Below, one piece after another: positions 25,665 through 33,934 of a DNA stretch of 64,000 bases. Every line of letters begins with the position of its first letter. The stretch's first letter is position 1. The notes beneath the pieces were generated by a model. The model worked only from the letters and a program-made list of their open reading frames with translations. It did no database searches and was not told the origin of the DNA. The translations under genes were made by a program, and so were the position numbers. The DNA comes from Flavobacterium humi. Lineage in GTDB: Bacteria > Bacteroidota > Bacteroidia > Flavobacteriales > Flavobacteriaceae. The stretch is taken from positions 186,001-250,000 of the forward strand of contig NZ_SRLH01000004.1 of NCBI RefSeq assembly GCF_004745595.1. The letters are read 5' to 3'.

Positions 25665-26258
25665 ATGAGAAAAATTTTACTTATTGTGTTAATGGGGGTT
25701 GTTACATTAAGCTGTAAAAACCAAGAGGACAACATTAAAAACCGATCTTCCCATATGGCTGATATCCAAGAGAATATGGAAGGGGAGACTATTTATCAAT
25801 TTAAGGTCACTGACATTGATGGAAAGGAATTTGATTTTGCTTCCTTAAAAGGAAAAAAAGTAATGATAGTCAATACGGCTTCAAAATGTGGTCTGACTCC
25901 GCAATACGAGCAGTTACAAGCTTTGTATGATGAGTTTAAGGCAGACAATTTTGTTGTGGTTGGTTTTCCTTCAAACAGCTTTGAGGACCAGGAGCCTGGG
26001 ACCAATGCGGAAATTGCTACTTTCTGCAAAAAAAATTACGGAGTATCGTTCCCAATGATGGGGAAAGTTTCTGTTAAAGGTGCCGATATGGATCCTTTGT
26101 ACCAATTCCTGACACAGAAATCCAAAAACGGTCTTGAAGATAACACGGTAAAATGGAATTTTCAAAAATACTTAATCAATGAAAACGGGCACCTGGACAA
26201 GATTATTGCTCCTCAGGTTGTTCCTATTGATGAAACCATCATGGATTGGATTAAATAA
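25665..26258 (+). CDS. Glutathione peroxidase family lipoprotein
   Basis: 197 residues. The lipoprotein signal (MRKILLIVLMGVVTLS-C17) is followed by a Gpx domain with peroxidatic C75 in NTASKCGLTPQYEQL, the FPSNSF loop and WNFQKYLI; a second cysteine (FCKKNYG) fits a thioredoxin-dependent 2-Cys Gpx, in which that residue resolves the disulfide. It probably protects the envelope from peroxides. ATG at 25665 gives the cleanest signal; ATG at 25659 would overlap the ResB-CcsA stop. A paralog follows after a terminator. Confidence 0.9.
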   Translation: MRKILLIVLMGVVTLSCKNQEDNIKNRSSHMADIQENMEGETIYQFKVTDIDGKEFDFASLKGKKVMIVNTASKCGLTPQYEQLQALYDEFKADNFVVVGFPSNSFEDQEPGTNAEIATFCKKNYGVSFPMMGKVSVKGADMDPLYQFLTQKSKNGLEDNTVKWNFQKYLINENGHLDKIIAPQVVPIDETIMDWIK

Positions 26259-26274
26259 GAAATCGTAAAGTAGT

Positions 26275-26306
26275 AAAAAGGGATGACAATTGTTGTCCCT
26301 TTTTTT
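26275..26306 (+). terminator. Rho-independent terminator between the two peroxidase genes
   Basis: An inverted repeat GGGATGACAA/TTGTTGTCCC with two G-U pairs, an A-tract before and a T-tract after. Confidence 0.75.
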
Positions 26307-26375
26307 ATGTTTAAAAAACAGGAACAGCATGGGATTATGGTTGTTTTTGATTAATTTTATGGAAATAAAAAAATC

Positions 26376-26858
26376 ATGGCATCACAATCAATACACCAAT
26401 TTAAGGTAAAGGACATTAGCGGCAAAGAATTCGATTTTGCCCAATTCAAAGGCAAAAAACTAATGGTGGTCAACACGGCGTCGGAATGCGGATTGACCCC
26501 GCAATATGAGCAACTGGAAGAGTTGTACAATGAATTTAAAGAAGATAATTTCGCAATTGTCGGTTTTCCGGCGAATAACTTCGGAGCGCAGGAACCAGGA
26601 TCCAATGCGGAAATTGCTTCCTTCTGTACCAGGAATTACGGAGTGACTTTCCCGATGATGGAAAAAATTTCTGTTAAAGGAGATGACATGCATGCGGTAT
26701 ATCGGTTCCTGACCCAAAAATCTGACAATGGTTTTGCAGACAGTGAAGTGGAATGGAATTTCCAAAAATACCTATTGGATGAAGAAGGGCACCTGGCCAA
26801 AATAATCCCGCCTGCAACCATACCTATCGACGAATCGGTAACCACTTGGATTAAATAA
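26376..26858 (+). CDS. Glutathione peroxidase family protein, cytoplasmic
   Basis: 160 residues, the size of a bare Gpx domain with no signal peptide. The peroxidatic cysteine is C38 in NTASECGLTPQYEQL; the second cysteine is in SFCTRNYGVTFPMM, and the Trp is in WNFQKYLLDEEG. It is closely similar to the upstream lipoprotein form over the whole domain, so the pair looks like a local duplication followed by relocation of one product. It probably reduces peroxides with thioredoxin rather than glutathione. Confidence 0.93.
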   Translation: MASQSIHQFKVKDISGKEFDFAQFKGKKLMVVNTASECGLTPQYEQLEELYNEFKEDNFAIVGFPANNFGAQEPGSNAEIASFCTRNYGVTFPMMEKISVKGDDMHAVYRFLTQKSDNGFADSEVEWNFQKYLLDEEGHLAKIIPPATIPIDESVTTWIK

Positions 26859-26870
26859 AGGGAAACCCGG

Positions 26871-26910
26871 AAAAATAAATGCACTTACTGATATAGTGCA
26901 TTTATTTTTT
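26871..26910. terminator. Bidirectional terminator overlapping the serine hydrolase stop
   Basis: AAAAATAAATGCACT pairs with AGTGCATTTATTTTT. The last codons and stop of the - strand hydrolase gene lie within the right arm and loop, so one hairpin serves both convergent genes. Confidence 0.75.
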
Positions 26911-27952
26911 GCCATAAAACATCGTCAAAATCCGAAAGGGCAAGGTTAGCGGCATCTGCGGCGTCTCCCATCCTGATGACAACCATTTTCTTACTCGGTA
27001 CAACATAAATTTTCTGGTCGTTTTTGCCAAGCGCCATAAACATATCGTTCGGGCCGGATGGAATAATACTTCCGTTAAACTGCAGCTGGCTTTGCGGCAA
27101 ATGGTAACTTGATTTCCCGTTCAGCCACCACAAATAACCGTATGACTGATTGATGGCTTGGGAAGTATTGGTCGCTTCGGTAAAGTAATTTTCATTCAGG
27201 ATTGTGGTATTTTGCCATTTCCCTTTGTTGAGCATCAGCAGGCCAAAACGTGCCATGCTCCGGGTATCGCTCCAATACACGCTCAAATCCCCATTTGGGA
27301 CCCATAATCCGTTCATCCCGATCTTATCCCTCAATTTCGCATTGAAATAAGCCGTATAACTTTGGCCGCTGGCCACTGCAACCACATCCTGCAGTTTGAC
27401 ATACACATTATGATAGGCCCACCGTGTCCCGGCATCAGCAGTATATTGAAGGTTTGCTGCAGAAACATCATCTCCCAAAGCATCATTGAGCCCGGAATTC
27501 ATCGAAAGTAAATTCTTGCAGGTAATGAGGTTCTCTTTTGCCAAAGGCGCACTGGTCCAGCCGGTATTGAGGTATGCCGAAACCTTATCGTTGATATTCA
27601 GGAGCCCTTCCTGTTGTGCAATCCCGGTCATGGTAGAAGTAAGTGTTTTCCCGGCGCTTGCCCAATACCAGTTCGAGGCTGCGGAATGCCCGTTGAAATA
27701 GGCTTCCATGACAATCCTGCCATTGATGAGTATCATAAACGATTTGGAATGTTTTAAGGCGAGATAATCTAAAAGCGGCTGTTGTGCAGCAGGATTCCAG
27801 TGTAAGGACTGGAAGTCTTTGGTTTCCCAGGTATTGCTCCCAATAGGTGGGAAATACATGGTTTCCGGGGTTATTTCGGCAGGAACCTGTTCGTTCGGGC
27901 TGCAATTGGTAAACAAGGCCAGTCCCATGAGTGTCAGTAAGATTGATTTCAT
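26885..27952 (-). CDS. Serine hydrolase lipoprotein, class C beta-lactamase fold
   Basis: 355 residues. Lipobox FTN-C17 after a short signal. The S-x-x-K motif is S99-A-G-K102 in WYWASAGKTLTSTM; the second motif is in RWAYHNVYVKLQ (Y-x-N). The third motif normally contributing H/K-T/S-G is not clear. Such proteins act as esterases, D-aminopeptidases or DD-peptidases rather than true beta-lactamases. It is monocistronic and convergent with the peroxidase gene. Confidence 0.87.
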   Translation of the reverse strand: MKSILLTLMGLALFTNCSPNEQVPAEITPETMYFPPIGSNTWETKDFQSLHWNPAAQQPLLDYLALKHSKSFMILINGRIVMEAYFNGHSAASNWYWASAGKTLTSTMTGIAQQEGLLNINDKVSAYLNTGWTSAPLAKENLITCKNLLSMNSGLNDALGDDVSAANLQYTADAGTRWAYHNVYVKLQDVVAVASGQSYTAYFNAKLRDKIGMNGLWVPNGDLSVYWSDTRSMARFGLLMLNKGKWQNTTILNENYFTEATNTSQAINQSYGYLWWLNGKSSYHLPQSQLQFNGSIIPSGPNDMFMALGKNDQKIYVVPSKKMVVIRMGDAADAANLALSDFDDVLWQKINALYQ

Positions 27953-28023
27953 ATGGTAAAGTTATGTCTATTTAGATGCAATTATTTAAAAAAGGTTTAA
28001 TGGATTATCCTTATTTTTACAAC

Positions 28024-28440
28024 ATGAAAAAAAGTATACTTCTATTTCTTTTAACGGTTGTATTGGCCAGCTGTTCGCAAAAGGCAGATCCGTCGAAGCT
28101 GCCTCTTATAAATGGGTATTGGCAAATTAGTAAAGTCACGGACGAAGACGGGAACAAAAAGGAATACCCTATAAATGAAGTGTATGACTATTTTGACATT
28201 AAAAACAACAGCGGGTTCCATAAAAAAGTGCAATGGCAGCCGGATGGTACTTTCCTGGTCAACGATTTGCAGGAAGAAGTGAAAGTGATGGTTACAGCCG
28301 ATGAAATCAGGCTTGATTTTTCGTCAACCTATGGCAAACACAGCGAAAACCTGACGTCCTTGTCAGCAGATGAAATGGTATTGGTTTCCAAAGACCAACT
28401 TCGGTTTGTATATAAAAAAGTAGACGTAAAACCTAAATAA
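28024..28440 (+). CDS. Lipocalin-like lipoprotein of unknown function
   Basis: 138 residues. A lipoprotein signal (MKKSILLFLLTVVLAS-C17) precedes LPLINGYWQISKV, the G-x-W opening of lipocalin-like barrels, then beta-rich sequence ending LRFVYKKVD. An in-frame ATG at 27976 would add 16 residues ahead of the signal peptide and is not used here. The stop overlaps the DUF721 start by one base (TAATG). Confidence 0.8.
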   Translation: MKKSILLFLLTVVLASCSQKADPSKLPLINGYWQISKVTDEDGNKKEYPINEVYDYFDIKNNSGFHKKVQWQPDGTFLVNDLQEEVKVMVTADEIRLDFSSTYGKHSENLTSLSADEMVLVSKDQLRFVYKKVDVKPK

Positions 28441-28736
28441 TGGCAAAACGGATCAATAACGAAAGTGCGATTGGCGATATTCTCAACGAAATTATCAAAG
28501 CCAATAAGCTGGAAACCGGATTAAACCAGGTTTCCGTTTCCGATGCGTGGAAAAACCTGATGGGGAACGGCGTGAATAATTACACTAAAAATGTGCTTCT
28601 CAAAAACCATACGCTTTATGTCGAATTGACTTCGGCGGTTTTGCGCGAAGAATTAAGCTACGGCAAAGACAAAATCATCAAAATGATCAACGAGGAACTC
28701 GGTAAGGAAATCGTAAAAGATGTCGTTTTAAGGTAA
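28440..28736 (+). CDS. DUF721 / DciA-like protein
   Basis: 98 residues with the DUF721 pattern: LNEIIKANKLETGLNQVSV, the W in VSDAWKNLMG, a YTKNVLLKNHTLYVELTSAV strand pair, and LREELSYGKDKIIKMIN. DUF721 includes DciA, the ancestral loader of the replicative helicase DnaB in bacteria that lack DnaC; this short form has only the KH-like domain. It is coupled to the lipoprotein gene upstream. Confidence 0.86.
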   Translation: MAKRINNESAIGDILNEIIKANKLETGLNQVSVSDAWKNLMGNGVNNYTKNVLLKNHTLYVELTSAVLREELSYGKDKIIKMINEELGKEIVKDVVLR

Positions 28737-28748
28737 ACCTGCCGGTTT

Positions 28749-30227
28749 TTAGCTGTATTTTTCCATTAAAGATTGCACCACTTTATCGGTAGCTTCATTG
28801 CGTAGTTTCCGCTCCAGTTTTTTGGGAGGTACGGCCCGTTCGGCACAATCGGCGATAGCGCAGGATTCACAAGTAACGCCTACTCTTCGCTTTTTGATGT
28901 CAGGGCTGTTCAGGAATTGTATTTTACTTTGAGAATGCGGTGAAATCATAATCCCTAAAGCAATACTCCTGTAATAGCCACTCCGGAAAGGGTCTTTGGT
29001 AGCGGAAGAAATTACAAAATACTCATTGTCTGTATGGTTGTAGCTGGAAATTTGCGAATCAAACAGATGGCTTTCCTTTGAAAAAGGAATTTCCTGCAAT
29101 GTTTTTATCGAAATCCAACGCCGGCAATAATGCTCGTTGTTTTCATTCCCGTGCGGCTCCAGCAAATTGGTAATGTGCAATTCTTTGGTCAGCTGGAAAT
29201 CGTTCCGTTCCGGTTTGTAGTTGAAACGAAGGAAGAAAATATTCTTCAAATTGAAATCTTTCGGCAGGATATTGGTCAGGCGCTGGTAAAATGTTTCCGG
29301 CGAGTCCGTGAATCTGGCAATCAATGCTGTGAAATTGGCCGCTTCAAATGATTTTCGCTCGAAAATAACCTTCAATTCCTTGACCAGTTCCTTTCTGGGA
29401 ATCAATAGCGCCCCAGCGAAATAAGAAGCGAAGAAATTGTTTAAGACCTGGTCAAAACTCTCAAATTTGATCCATGAAAAAGTATAAAGCCTCTCGCTGA
29501 TTTCCAGATAGTTATAAGCAATTTCCTTGGCGTAGATAAACATTCTTTGCGAAATATCGGCGTCTTTTGAAACAAGAAGCGTCTTCGATTTCGGAACAAA
29601 AACAGAACGCAGGTAAATGAGCTCCTTATGTGTGGTAAGTTCTTCATTATTAATAGTATAGCCGTATTCTTCGGTTAAGATTTCTTCCAGGTCTTCCAGC
29701 TTTAATTTTTTGGTCAGGTCGATCGAATAGGCCTTGGCGAATTTTTCCACCTGAAGCTCCAAATCTTCAAAATAGTTATTGTGTGCTTCCTGATAGGATC
29801 GCAAAGCAGCCAGGAAAAAGCTCTCGCGGGTTAAATTGTAATGTTTGGCGATTTCAAATAAAGTACTGATAAAAGCATTGACCTTAAGCGGGGCTTCCGC
29901 AATAATATCGATCAGGTTGCTTTCTTTTATACCGAAAATTTCCAGCGGGATTTCCTTTAAAATCCTGGATTGGAGGATTTCACCTATCGGAGCCAGGTTT
30001 TTGTCCAGTTTGAGCGAAACCATTTGGTCATACGTAACATCCATAGCTTCGGCGAGAATGATGATCTTGTCGCGTTTTGGGTATTTTTTCCCTTTTTCGA
30101 TTTCGTTCAGGTACGATTTTGACAATCCGGTTATTTTGGCCAGCCCAAACAGGGAAAGGTTTTTATCTGTTCGGATCTGTTTTAGTTTTAAACCAAAAAT
30201 CAATCGGATGTATTCTTCTTCTATCAT
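28749..30227 (-). CDS. ScfR/RamB-type transcription regulator (HTH + IrrE-like + DUF2083)
   Basis: 492 residues. An N-terminal Cro/C1 helix-turn-helix at about 10-65 (ITGLSKSYLNEIEKGKKYP) is followed by an IrrE-like region (about 180-290: EIAYNYLEISERL, NNFFASYFAGALLIP) without a visible HExxH. The C-terminal DUF2083-like domain contains the Cys cluster GVTCESCAIADCAERAVPP. Family members include RamB of actinobacteria, which controls acetate metabolism, isocitrate lyase and malate synthase. It is divergent from aceB-aceA with a shared 167-base region holding palindromic sites, so control of that operon and of itself is the natural inference. Confidence 0.88.
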   Translation of the reverse strand: MIEEEYIRLIFGLKLKQIRTDKNLSLFGLAKITGLSKSYLNEIEKGKKYPKRDKIIILAEAMDVTYDQMVSLKLDKNLAPIGEILQSRILKEIPLEIFGIKESNLIDIIAEAPLKVNAFISTLFEIAKHYNLTRESFFLAALRSYQEAHNNYFEDLELQVEKFAKAYSIDLTKKLKLEDLEEILTEEYGYTINNEELTTHKELIYLRSVFVPKSKTLLVSKDADISQRMFIYAKEIAYNYLEISERLYTFSWIKFESFDQVLNNFFASYFAGALLIPRKELVKELKVIFERKSFEAANFTALIARFTDSPETFYQRLTNILPKDFNLKNIFFLRFNYKPERNDFQLTKELHITNLLEPHGNENNEHYCRRWISIKTLQEIPFSKESHLFDSQISSYNHTDNEYFVISSATKDPFRSGYYRSIALGIMISPHSQSKIQFLNSPDIKKRRVGVTCESCAIADCAERAVPPKKLERKLRNEATDKVVQSLMEKYS

Positions 30228-30276
30228 AAGCTATTTCTTTCTCGTTCCAGTAAAGGATGGATTTCTTAGAGTAAAG

Positions 30277-30284
30277 CAAATATA
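30277..30284 (-). promoter_or_regulatory. -7 element (TATATTTG) for the ScfR-like regulator
   Basis: An exact TAnnTTTG on the - strand, about 50 bases before the start. The half-site ACGTTCG (30301-30307) covers the position where a -33 box would lie. Confidence 0.5.
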
Positions 30285-30300
30285 CTACAAAATTCCAAAT

Positions 30301-30344
30301 ACGTTCGTTTTAAATATTTTTATTAATTTTAGCGAACGTTCGCT
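30301..30344. promoter_or_regulatory. Candidate operators of the ScfR-like regulator
   Basis: A perfect 14-bp palindrome (AGCGAACGTTCGCT, 30331-30344) overlaps the -33 box of aceB. The heptamer ACGTTCG within it recurs 35 bp away at 30301-30307, at the -33 position of the regulator's own promoter. Confidence 0.6.
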
Positions 30345-30374
30345 TGTTTTGTGTTTTTATTTTTTTTAATATTG
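30344..30374 (+). promoter_or_regulatory. Candidate aceB promoter
   Basis: TTG (30344-30346), 20-base spacer, TAATATTG (30367-30374, one mismatch). It lies 20 bases before the aceB ATG and is overlapped by the palindrome. Confidence 0.5.
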
Positions 30375-30394
30375 TCACATCAAAAACAAACCTC

Positions 30395-31975
30395 ATGGAA
30401 ACAATAGAAAAAAATGTACTTCACATCCAGGATAAGACTGGCATTGAAAAAATTATCACGCCCGAAGCATTGGCATTTCTTCAGGAACTGCATGTGAATT
30501 TTAATCCTCGGAGAATCAAACTACTTCAGGAAAGAAAAGAATTGCAGGCGGAATTCGACAAAGGGAAAAGACCTGAGTTCCTTACAGAAACCGAAGGAAT
30601 CCGGAATTCAGACTGGACAGCTACTCCCATTCCCGAGCCCCTTACTGACCGGAGGGTTGAAATTACCGGGCCGGTAGACCGAAAGATGGTTATCAATGCT
30701 TTAAATTCCGGGGCAAAAACATTTATGGCCGATTTTGAAGATAGTTGCGCTCCTTCTTGGCATAATTTAATTGAAGGCCAGCAAAACCTCAAAGATGCCG
30801 TAAACAAAACTATTTCTTTGGAACAAAACGGTAAAAAATACGCTTTGAATGATACGGTGGCGACGCTTTTGGTAAGACCCAGAGGTTTGCACCTGGAAGA
30901 GAAAAATATTCGTTTTGACGGCGACTGCTTTTCGGCTTCATTGGTAGATTTCGGCTTGTTTTTTTACCACAATATTACAGCTTTGCGTAACCAGGGCAAA
31001 AGCACGTATTATTACCTTCCGAAGCTGGAACATTACCTCGAAGCCAGGTGGTGGAATGATGTTTTTGAATTTACACAGCGTTATTTCAGCCTTCCTTCCG
31101 GGACTATTAAAGCCACCGTCCTGATTGAAACCATAACGGCGGCTTTTCAGCTGGATGAGATTATCTTCGAACTTAAAAACCATATTACAGGCTTGAATTG
31201 CGGTCGTTGGGATTATATTTTCTCCTATATCAAAAAATTAAAAAACCACCCGGGCTTTATAGTTCCGGACAGGGACCAGGTCACCATGACGAGTCCTTTT
31301 ATGAGCGCCTATTCGCTCCGGGTAATCCAGGTTTGCCATAAAAGGAACATTTTGGCCATTGGCGGAATGGCGGCACAAATCCCAATCAAAAATGACGATT
31401 TGGCTAACGAGGCTGCTTTGGAGAAAGTAAAAGCCGACAAAGAGCGCGAAGTGAAAAACGGCCACGACGGAACCTGGGTCGCACATCCTGGTTTGGTACC
31501 GTTGGCCCTGAAAATTTTCAATGAAAACATGCCCACTCAAAACCAGGTGCATATAAAACGGCATGAACTTACCATCACCGAACAACAATTGCTGGAACTT
31601 CCTGTGGGGAAAATTACAGAAAATGGCATCAGGAAAAACCTCAATGTTGGGATTTTGTATTTGGAATCCTGGCTGATGGGAGTAGGGGCGGCAGCTTTGT
31701 ATAACCTGATGGAAGATGCTGCAACGGCTGAAATTTCAAGGGTACAATTATGGCTCTGGCTGCACAAAGGTGTCGTATTGGAAGACGGAAAACAATGCAC
31801 GAAAGCATTTTATCAGTTGCTGATTGAAGAAGAACTTGTAAAAATCAAGGAATATCTTGGAGAAACCAGGTTTGAATCCGGCAAATTCGATTTAGCGGTG
31901 GAATTGTTCTCCAATATGGTTTTCGATGGCAAACTGGATGAATTCCTAACAATTGAAGCGTATAAATACCTATAA
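30395..31975 (+). CDS. aceB: Malate synthase A
   Basis: 526 residues, the size of malate synthase A. Motifs include MADFEDSCAPSWHNLIEGQ, LLVRPRGLHLEEKNI (catalytic Arg), LIETITAAFQLDEIIFEL, and LNCGRWDYIFSYIKK. It condenses glyoxylate with acetyl-CoA to malate in the glyoxylate shunt, for growth on acetate or fatty acids. An in-frame start at 30344 lies inside the palindrome and -33 region and would add 17 atypical residues, so ATG at 30395 is used. Confidence 0.97.
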   Translation: METIEKNVLHIQDKTGIEKIITPEALAFLQELHVNFNPRRIKLLQERKELQAEFDKGKRPEFLTETEGIRNSDWTATPIPEPLTDRRVEITGPVDRKMVINALNSGAKTFMADFEDSCAPSWHNLIEGQQNLKDAVNKTISLEQNGKKYALNDTVATLLVRPRGLHLEEKNIRFDGDCFSASLVDFGLFFYHNITALRNQGKSTYYYLPKLEHYLEARWWNDVFEFTQRYFSLPSGTIKATVLIETITAAFQLDEIIFELKNHITGLNCGRWDYIFSYIKKLKNHPGFIVPDRDQVTMTSPFMSAYSLRVIQVCHKRNILAIGGMAAQIPIKNDDLANEAALEKVKADKEREVKNGHDGTWVAHPGLVPLALKIFNENMPTQNQVHIKRHELTITEQQLLELPVGKITENGIRKNLNVGILYLESWLMGVGAAALYNLMEDAATAEISRVQLWLWLHKGVVLEDGKQCTKAFYQLLIEEELVKIKEYLGETRFESGKFDLAVELFSNMVFDGKLDEFLTIEAYKYL

Positions 31976-31977
31976 AA

Positions 31978-32009
31978 AAACTGCTGAATGCGGCAACACT
32001 CAACAGTTT
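31978..32009 (+). other. Intercistronic hairpin between aceB and aceA
   Basis: AAACTG-c-TGA pairs with TCA-a-CAGTTT around a 12-base loop. No T-tract follows, so termination is unlikely; it may protect or separate the aceB message 3' end, or act as a weak attenuator. Confidence 0.4.
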
Positions 32010-32053
32010 AAATCAATAATTAATTACATAACTATCAAATTCAACACAAATTT

Positions 32054-33331
32054 ATGAAAACGGAAGAAAGAATTCAAGAATTAATCACGGATTGGACAAC
32101 TAATCCAAGATGGAAAGGAATTGAAAGGCCGTACACTGCAGAAAAAGTAGTGACTTTACAAGGTTCGTATCAGATTGAGCATTCTATCGCCAGAAGAGGA
32201 GCCGAAATTTTATGGGGAAAACTCCATACCCAGGATTGGGTTGCCGGCTTGGGAGCGCTAACGGGAAACCAGGCAATCCAGGAAGTTGAAGCCGGATTGG
32301 AAGCCATCTATTTGAGCGGTTGGCAAGTGGCCGCCGATGCTAATGTTTCCGGGGAAATGTATCCGGATCAATCGCTCTATCCGGTCAATAGTGTCCCGCA
32401 AGTGGTCAAAAGGATCAATAATGCGTTGCTTCGTGCCGATCAGATCCAGAATGTAAATAAAATTGAAAATAAAAAGGATTACCTGGTCCCTATTGTAGCG
32501 GATGCTGAAGCCGGTTTTGGCGGAAACCTGAATGCCTTCGAACTGATGAAAAGCATGATTGAAGCCGGTGCGGCCGGTGTCCATTTTGAAGATCAGTTGT
32601 CTTCGGCAAAAAAATGCGGCCATTTAGGAGGCAAAGTACTGGTTCCTACGCAGGAAGCCATCAACAAATTAATAGCTGCCCGCCTGGCTGCCGATGTGAT
32701 GGGCGTTCCAACCCTGATTGTGGCAAGGACAGATGCAGATGCTGCTAATTTGATTACAAGCGATATAGATCCGCGCGACCACAAATTCATAACTGGAGAA
32801 AGAACATCCGAAGGATTTTTTTATGTCAATTGCGGCATTGCACAAGGCATAGACCGAGGGCTGTCTTACGCTCCATATGCCGATTTGATCTGGATGGAAA
32901 CATCTACCCCGGACCTAAATCAGGCCCGCGAATTTGCCGAAGCAATCCACAGGCAGTATCCCGGAAAATTATTGGCTTACAATTGCTCTCCTTCGTTTAA
33001 CTGGGCGGCAAAGTTATCGGTTGCGGAAATGGAAACCTTCCGTGAGGAATTAGCAGCCATGGGATATAAATTCCAGTTTATAACTTTGGCAGGCTTCCAT
33101 GCCTTAAACACTTCCATGTTCGAATTGGCATTGGCATACAAGCGCAAAGGAATGGCTGGTTATTCCGAATTACAGGAGAAAGAATTCCTGCTCCAGGCCG
33201 AAGGTTTTAAGGCAATTAAGCATCAGGCATTTGTGGGGACCACTTATTTTGATGAAGTACAGAGCACGGTTACAGCAGGATTGGCCTCTACCGTAGCTAT
33301 GAAGGATTCTACAGAGGCGGCACAATTTTAA
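32054..33331 (+). CDS. aceA: Isocitrate lyase
   Basis: 425 residues. The catalytic loop [16 protein letters not shown] carries the active-site Cys, with [33 protein letters not shown] and NCSPSFNW giving the rest of the TIM-barrel site. It cleaves isocitrate to glyoxylate and succinate. It lies 78 bases after aceB, without a promoter element of its own that I can see, so a two-gene aceBA operon is likely. A terminator follows. Confidence 0.97.
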   Translation: MKTEERIQELITDWTTNPRWKGIERPYTAEKVVTLQGSYQIEHSIARRGAEILWGKLHTQDWVAGLGALTGNQAIQEVEAGLEAIYLSGWQVAADANVSGEMYPDQSLYPVNSVPQVVKRINNALLRADQIQNVNKIENKKDYLVPIVADAEAGFGGNLNAFELMKSMIEAGAAGVHFEDQLSSAKKCGHLGGKVLVPTQEAINKLIAARLAADVMGVPTLIVARTDADAANLITSDIDPRDHKFITGERTSEGFFYVNCGIAQGIDRGLSYAPYADLIWMETSTPDLNQAREFAEAIHRQYPGKLLAYNCSPSFNWAAKLSVAEMETFREELAAMGYKFQFITLAGFHALNTSMFELALAYKRKGMAGYSELQEKEFLLQAEGFKAIKHQAFVGTTYFDEVQSTVTAGLASTVAMKDSTEAAQF

Positions 33332-33360
33332 AATCCCCGGATTTTAGTTTGTTTTTTGCG

Positions 33361-33395
33361 AAAAAACCCCATTTGCCAAAAGCGAATGGGGTTTT
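33361..33395. terminator. Bidirectional terminator between aceA and ndk
   Basis: A 10-bp stem (CCCCATTTGC with GCGAATGGGG, one G-U pair) has an A-tract before and a T-tract after. Confidence 0.85.
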
Positions 33396-33444
33396 GTATA
33401 ATAAGTTTCAACCTGTAAATGTGCAGGGCGAAAAAAATAGAGTA

Positions 33445-33864
33445 TTAGAATTGCTCTCTTCCTGCGAAATGGAAAGCACCTTCAATAGCAGCGTTCTCAT
33501 CACTGTCAGAACCGTGAACAGCATTTTCTCCAATTGATTTTGCATATTTCTTACGGATAGTTCCTTCTGCAGCTTCTGCTGGGTTAGTAGCACCGATCAA
33601 AGTCCTGAAGTCTTCAATTGCATTTTCTTTTTCCAAGATAGCAGCAACAATTGGTCCTCTTGACATGAATTCTACTAATTCTCCGTAAAATGGTCTTGCA
33701 GCATGCACTTCGTAAAATTTCTGAGCATCAGCTACAGTCAATTGCGTCAATTTCATGGATACGATTCTGAAACCAGCCTCAGTAATCATGTTTAGTATTC
33801 CACCGATGTGTCCGTTTTCAACACCATCAGGCTTAATCATTGTAAATGTTCTATTCGTTGCCAT
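33445..33864 (-). CDS. ndk: Nucleoside diphosphate kinase
   Basis: 139 residues, full length. [13 protein letters not shown] at the N-terminus, [16 protein letters not shown], and the catalytic phospho-histidine in [13 protein letters not shown]. It transfers phosphate from ATP to other NDPs, balancing NTP pools. It is monocistronic, with a well-formed promoter upstream and the shared terminator downstream. Confidence 0.98.
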   Translation of the reverse strand: MATNRTFTMIKPDGVENGHIGGILNMITEAGFRIVSMKLTQLTVADAQKFYEVHAARPFYGELVEFMSRGPIVAAILEKENAIEDFRTLIGATNPAEAAEGTIRKKYAKSIGENAVHGSDSDENAAIEGAFHFAGREQF

Positions 33865-33887
33865 TTTAATTTTTTTAAATTTGGCTG

Positions 33888-33916
33888 CAAAAATAAGCTT
33901 TTTTATTACATTTCAA
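33888..33916 (-). promoter_or_regulatory. ndk promoter (TTG-N18-TATTTTTG)
   Basis: On the - strand the -7 TATTTTTG (33888-33895) and -33 TTG (33914-33916) are 18 bases apart. The -7 lies 23 bases before the ATG. Confidence 0.7.
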
Positions 33917-33934
33917 GACTACTTTGGAATATTT

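Noticed and set aside
28749..30227. Toxin-antitoxin style HTH plus IrrE/ImmA metalloprotease
   Set aside because: No HExxH motif is seen, and the DUF2083-like Cys cluster and aceBA context fit the RamB/ScfR regulators better.
30344..30394. Upstream start for malate synthase
   Set aside because: It overlaps the palindrome and promoter and encodes an atypical hydrophobic prefix.
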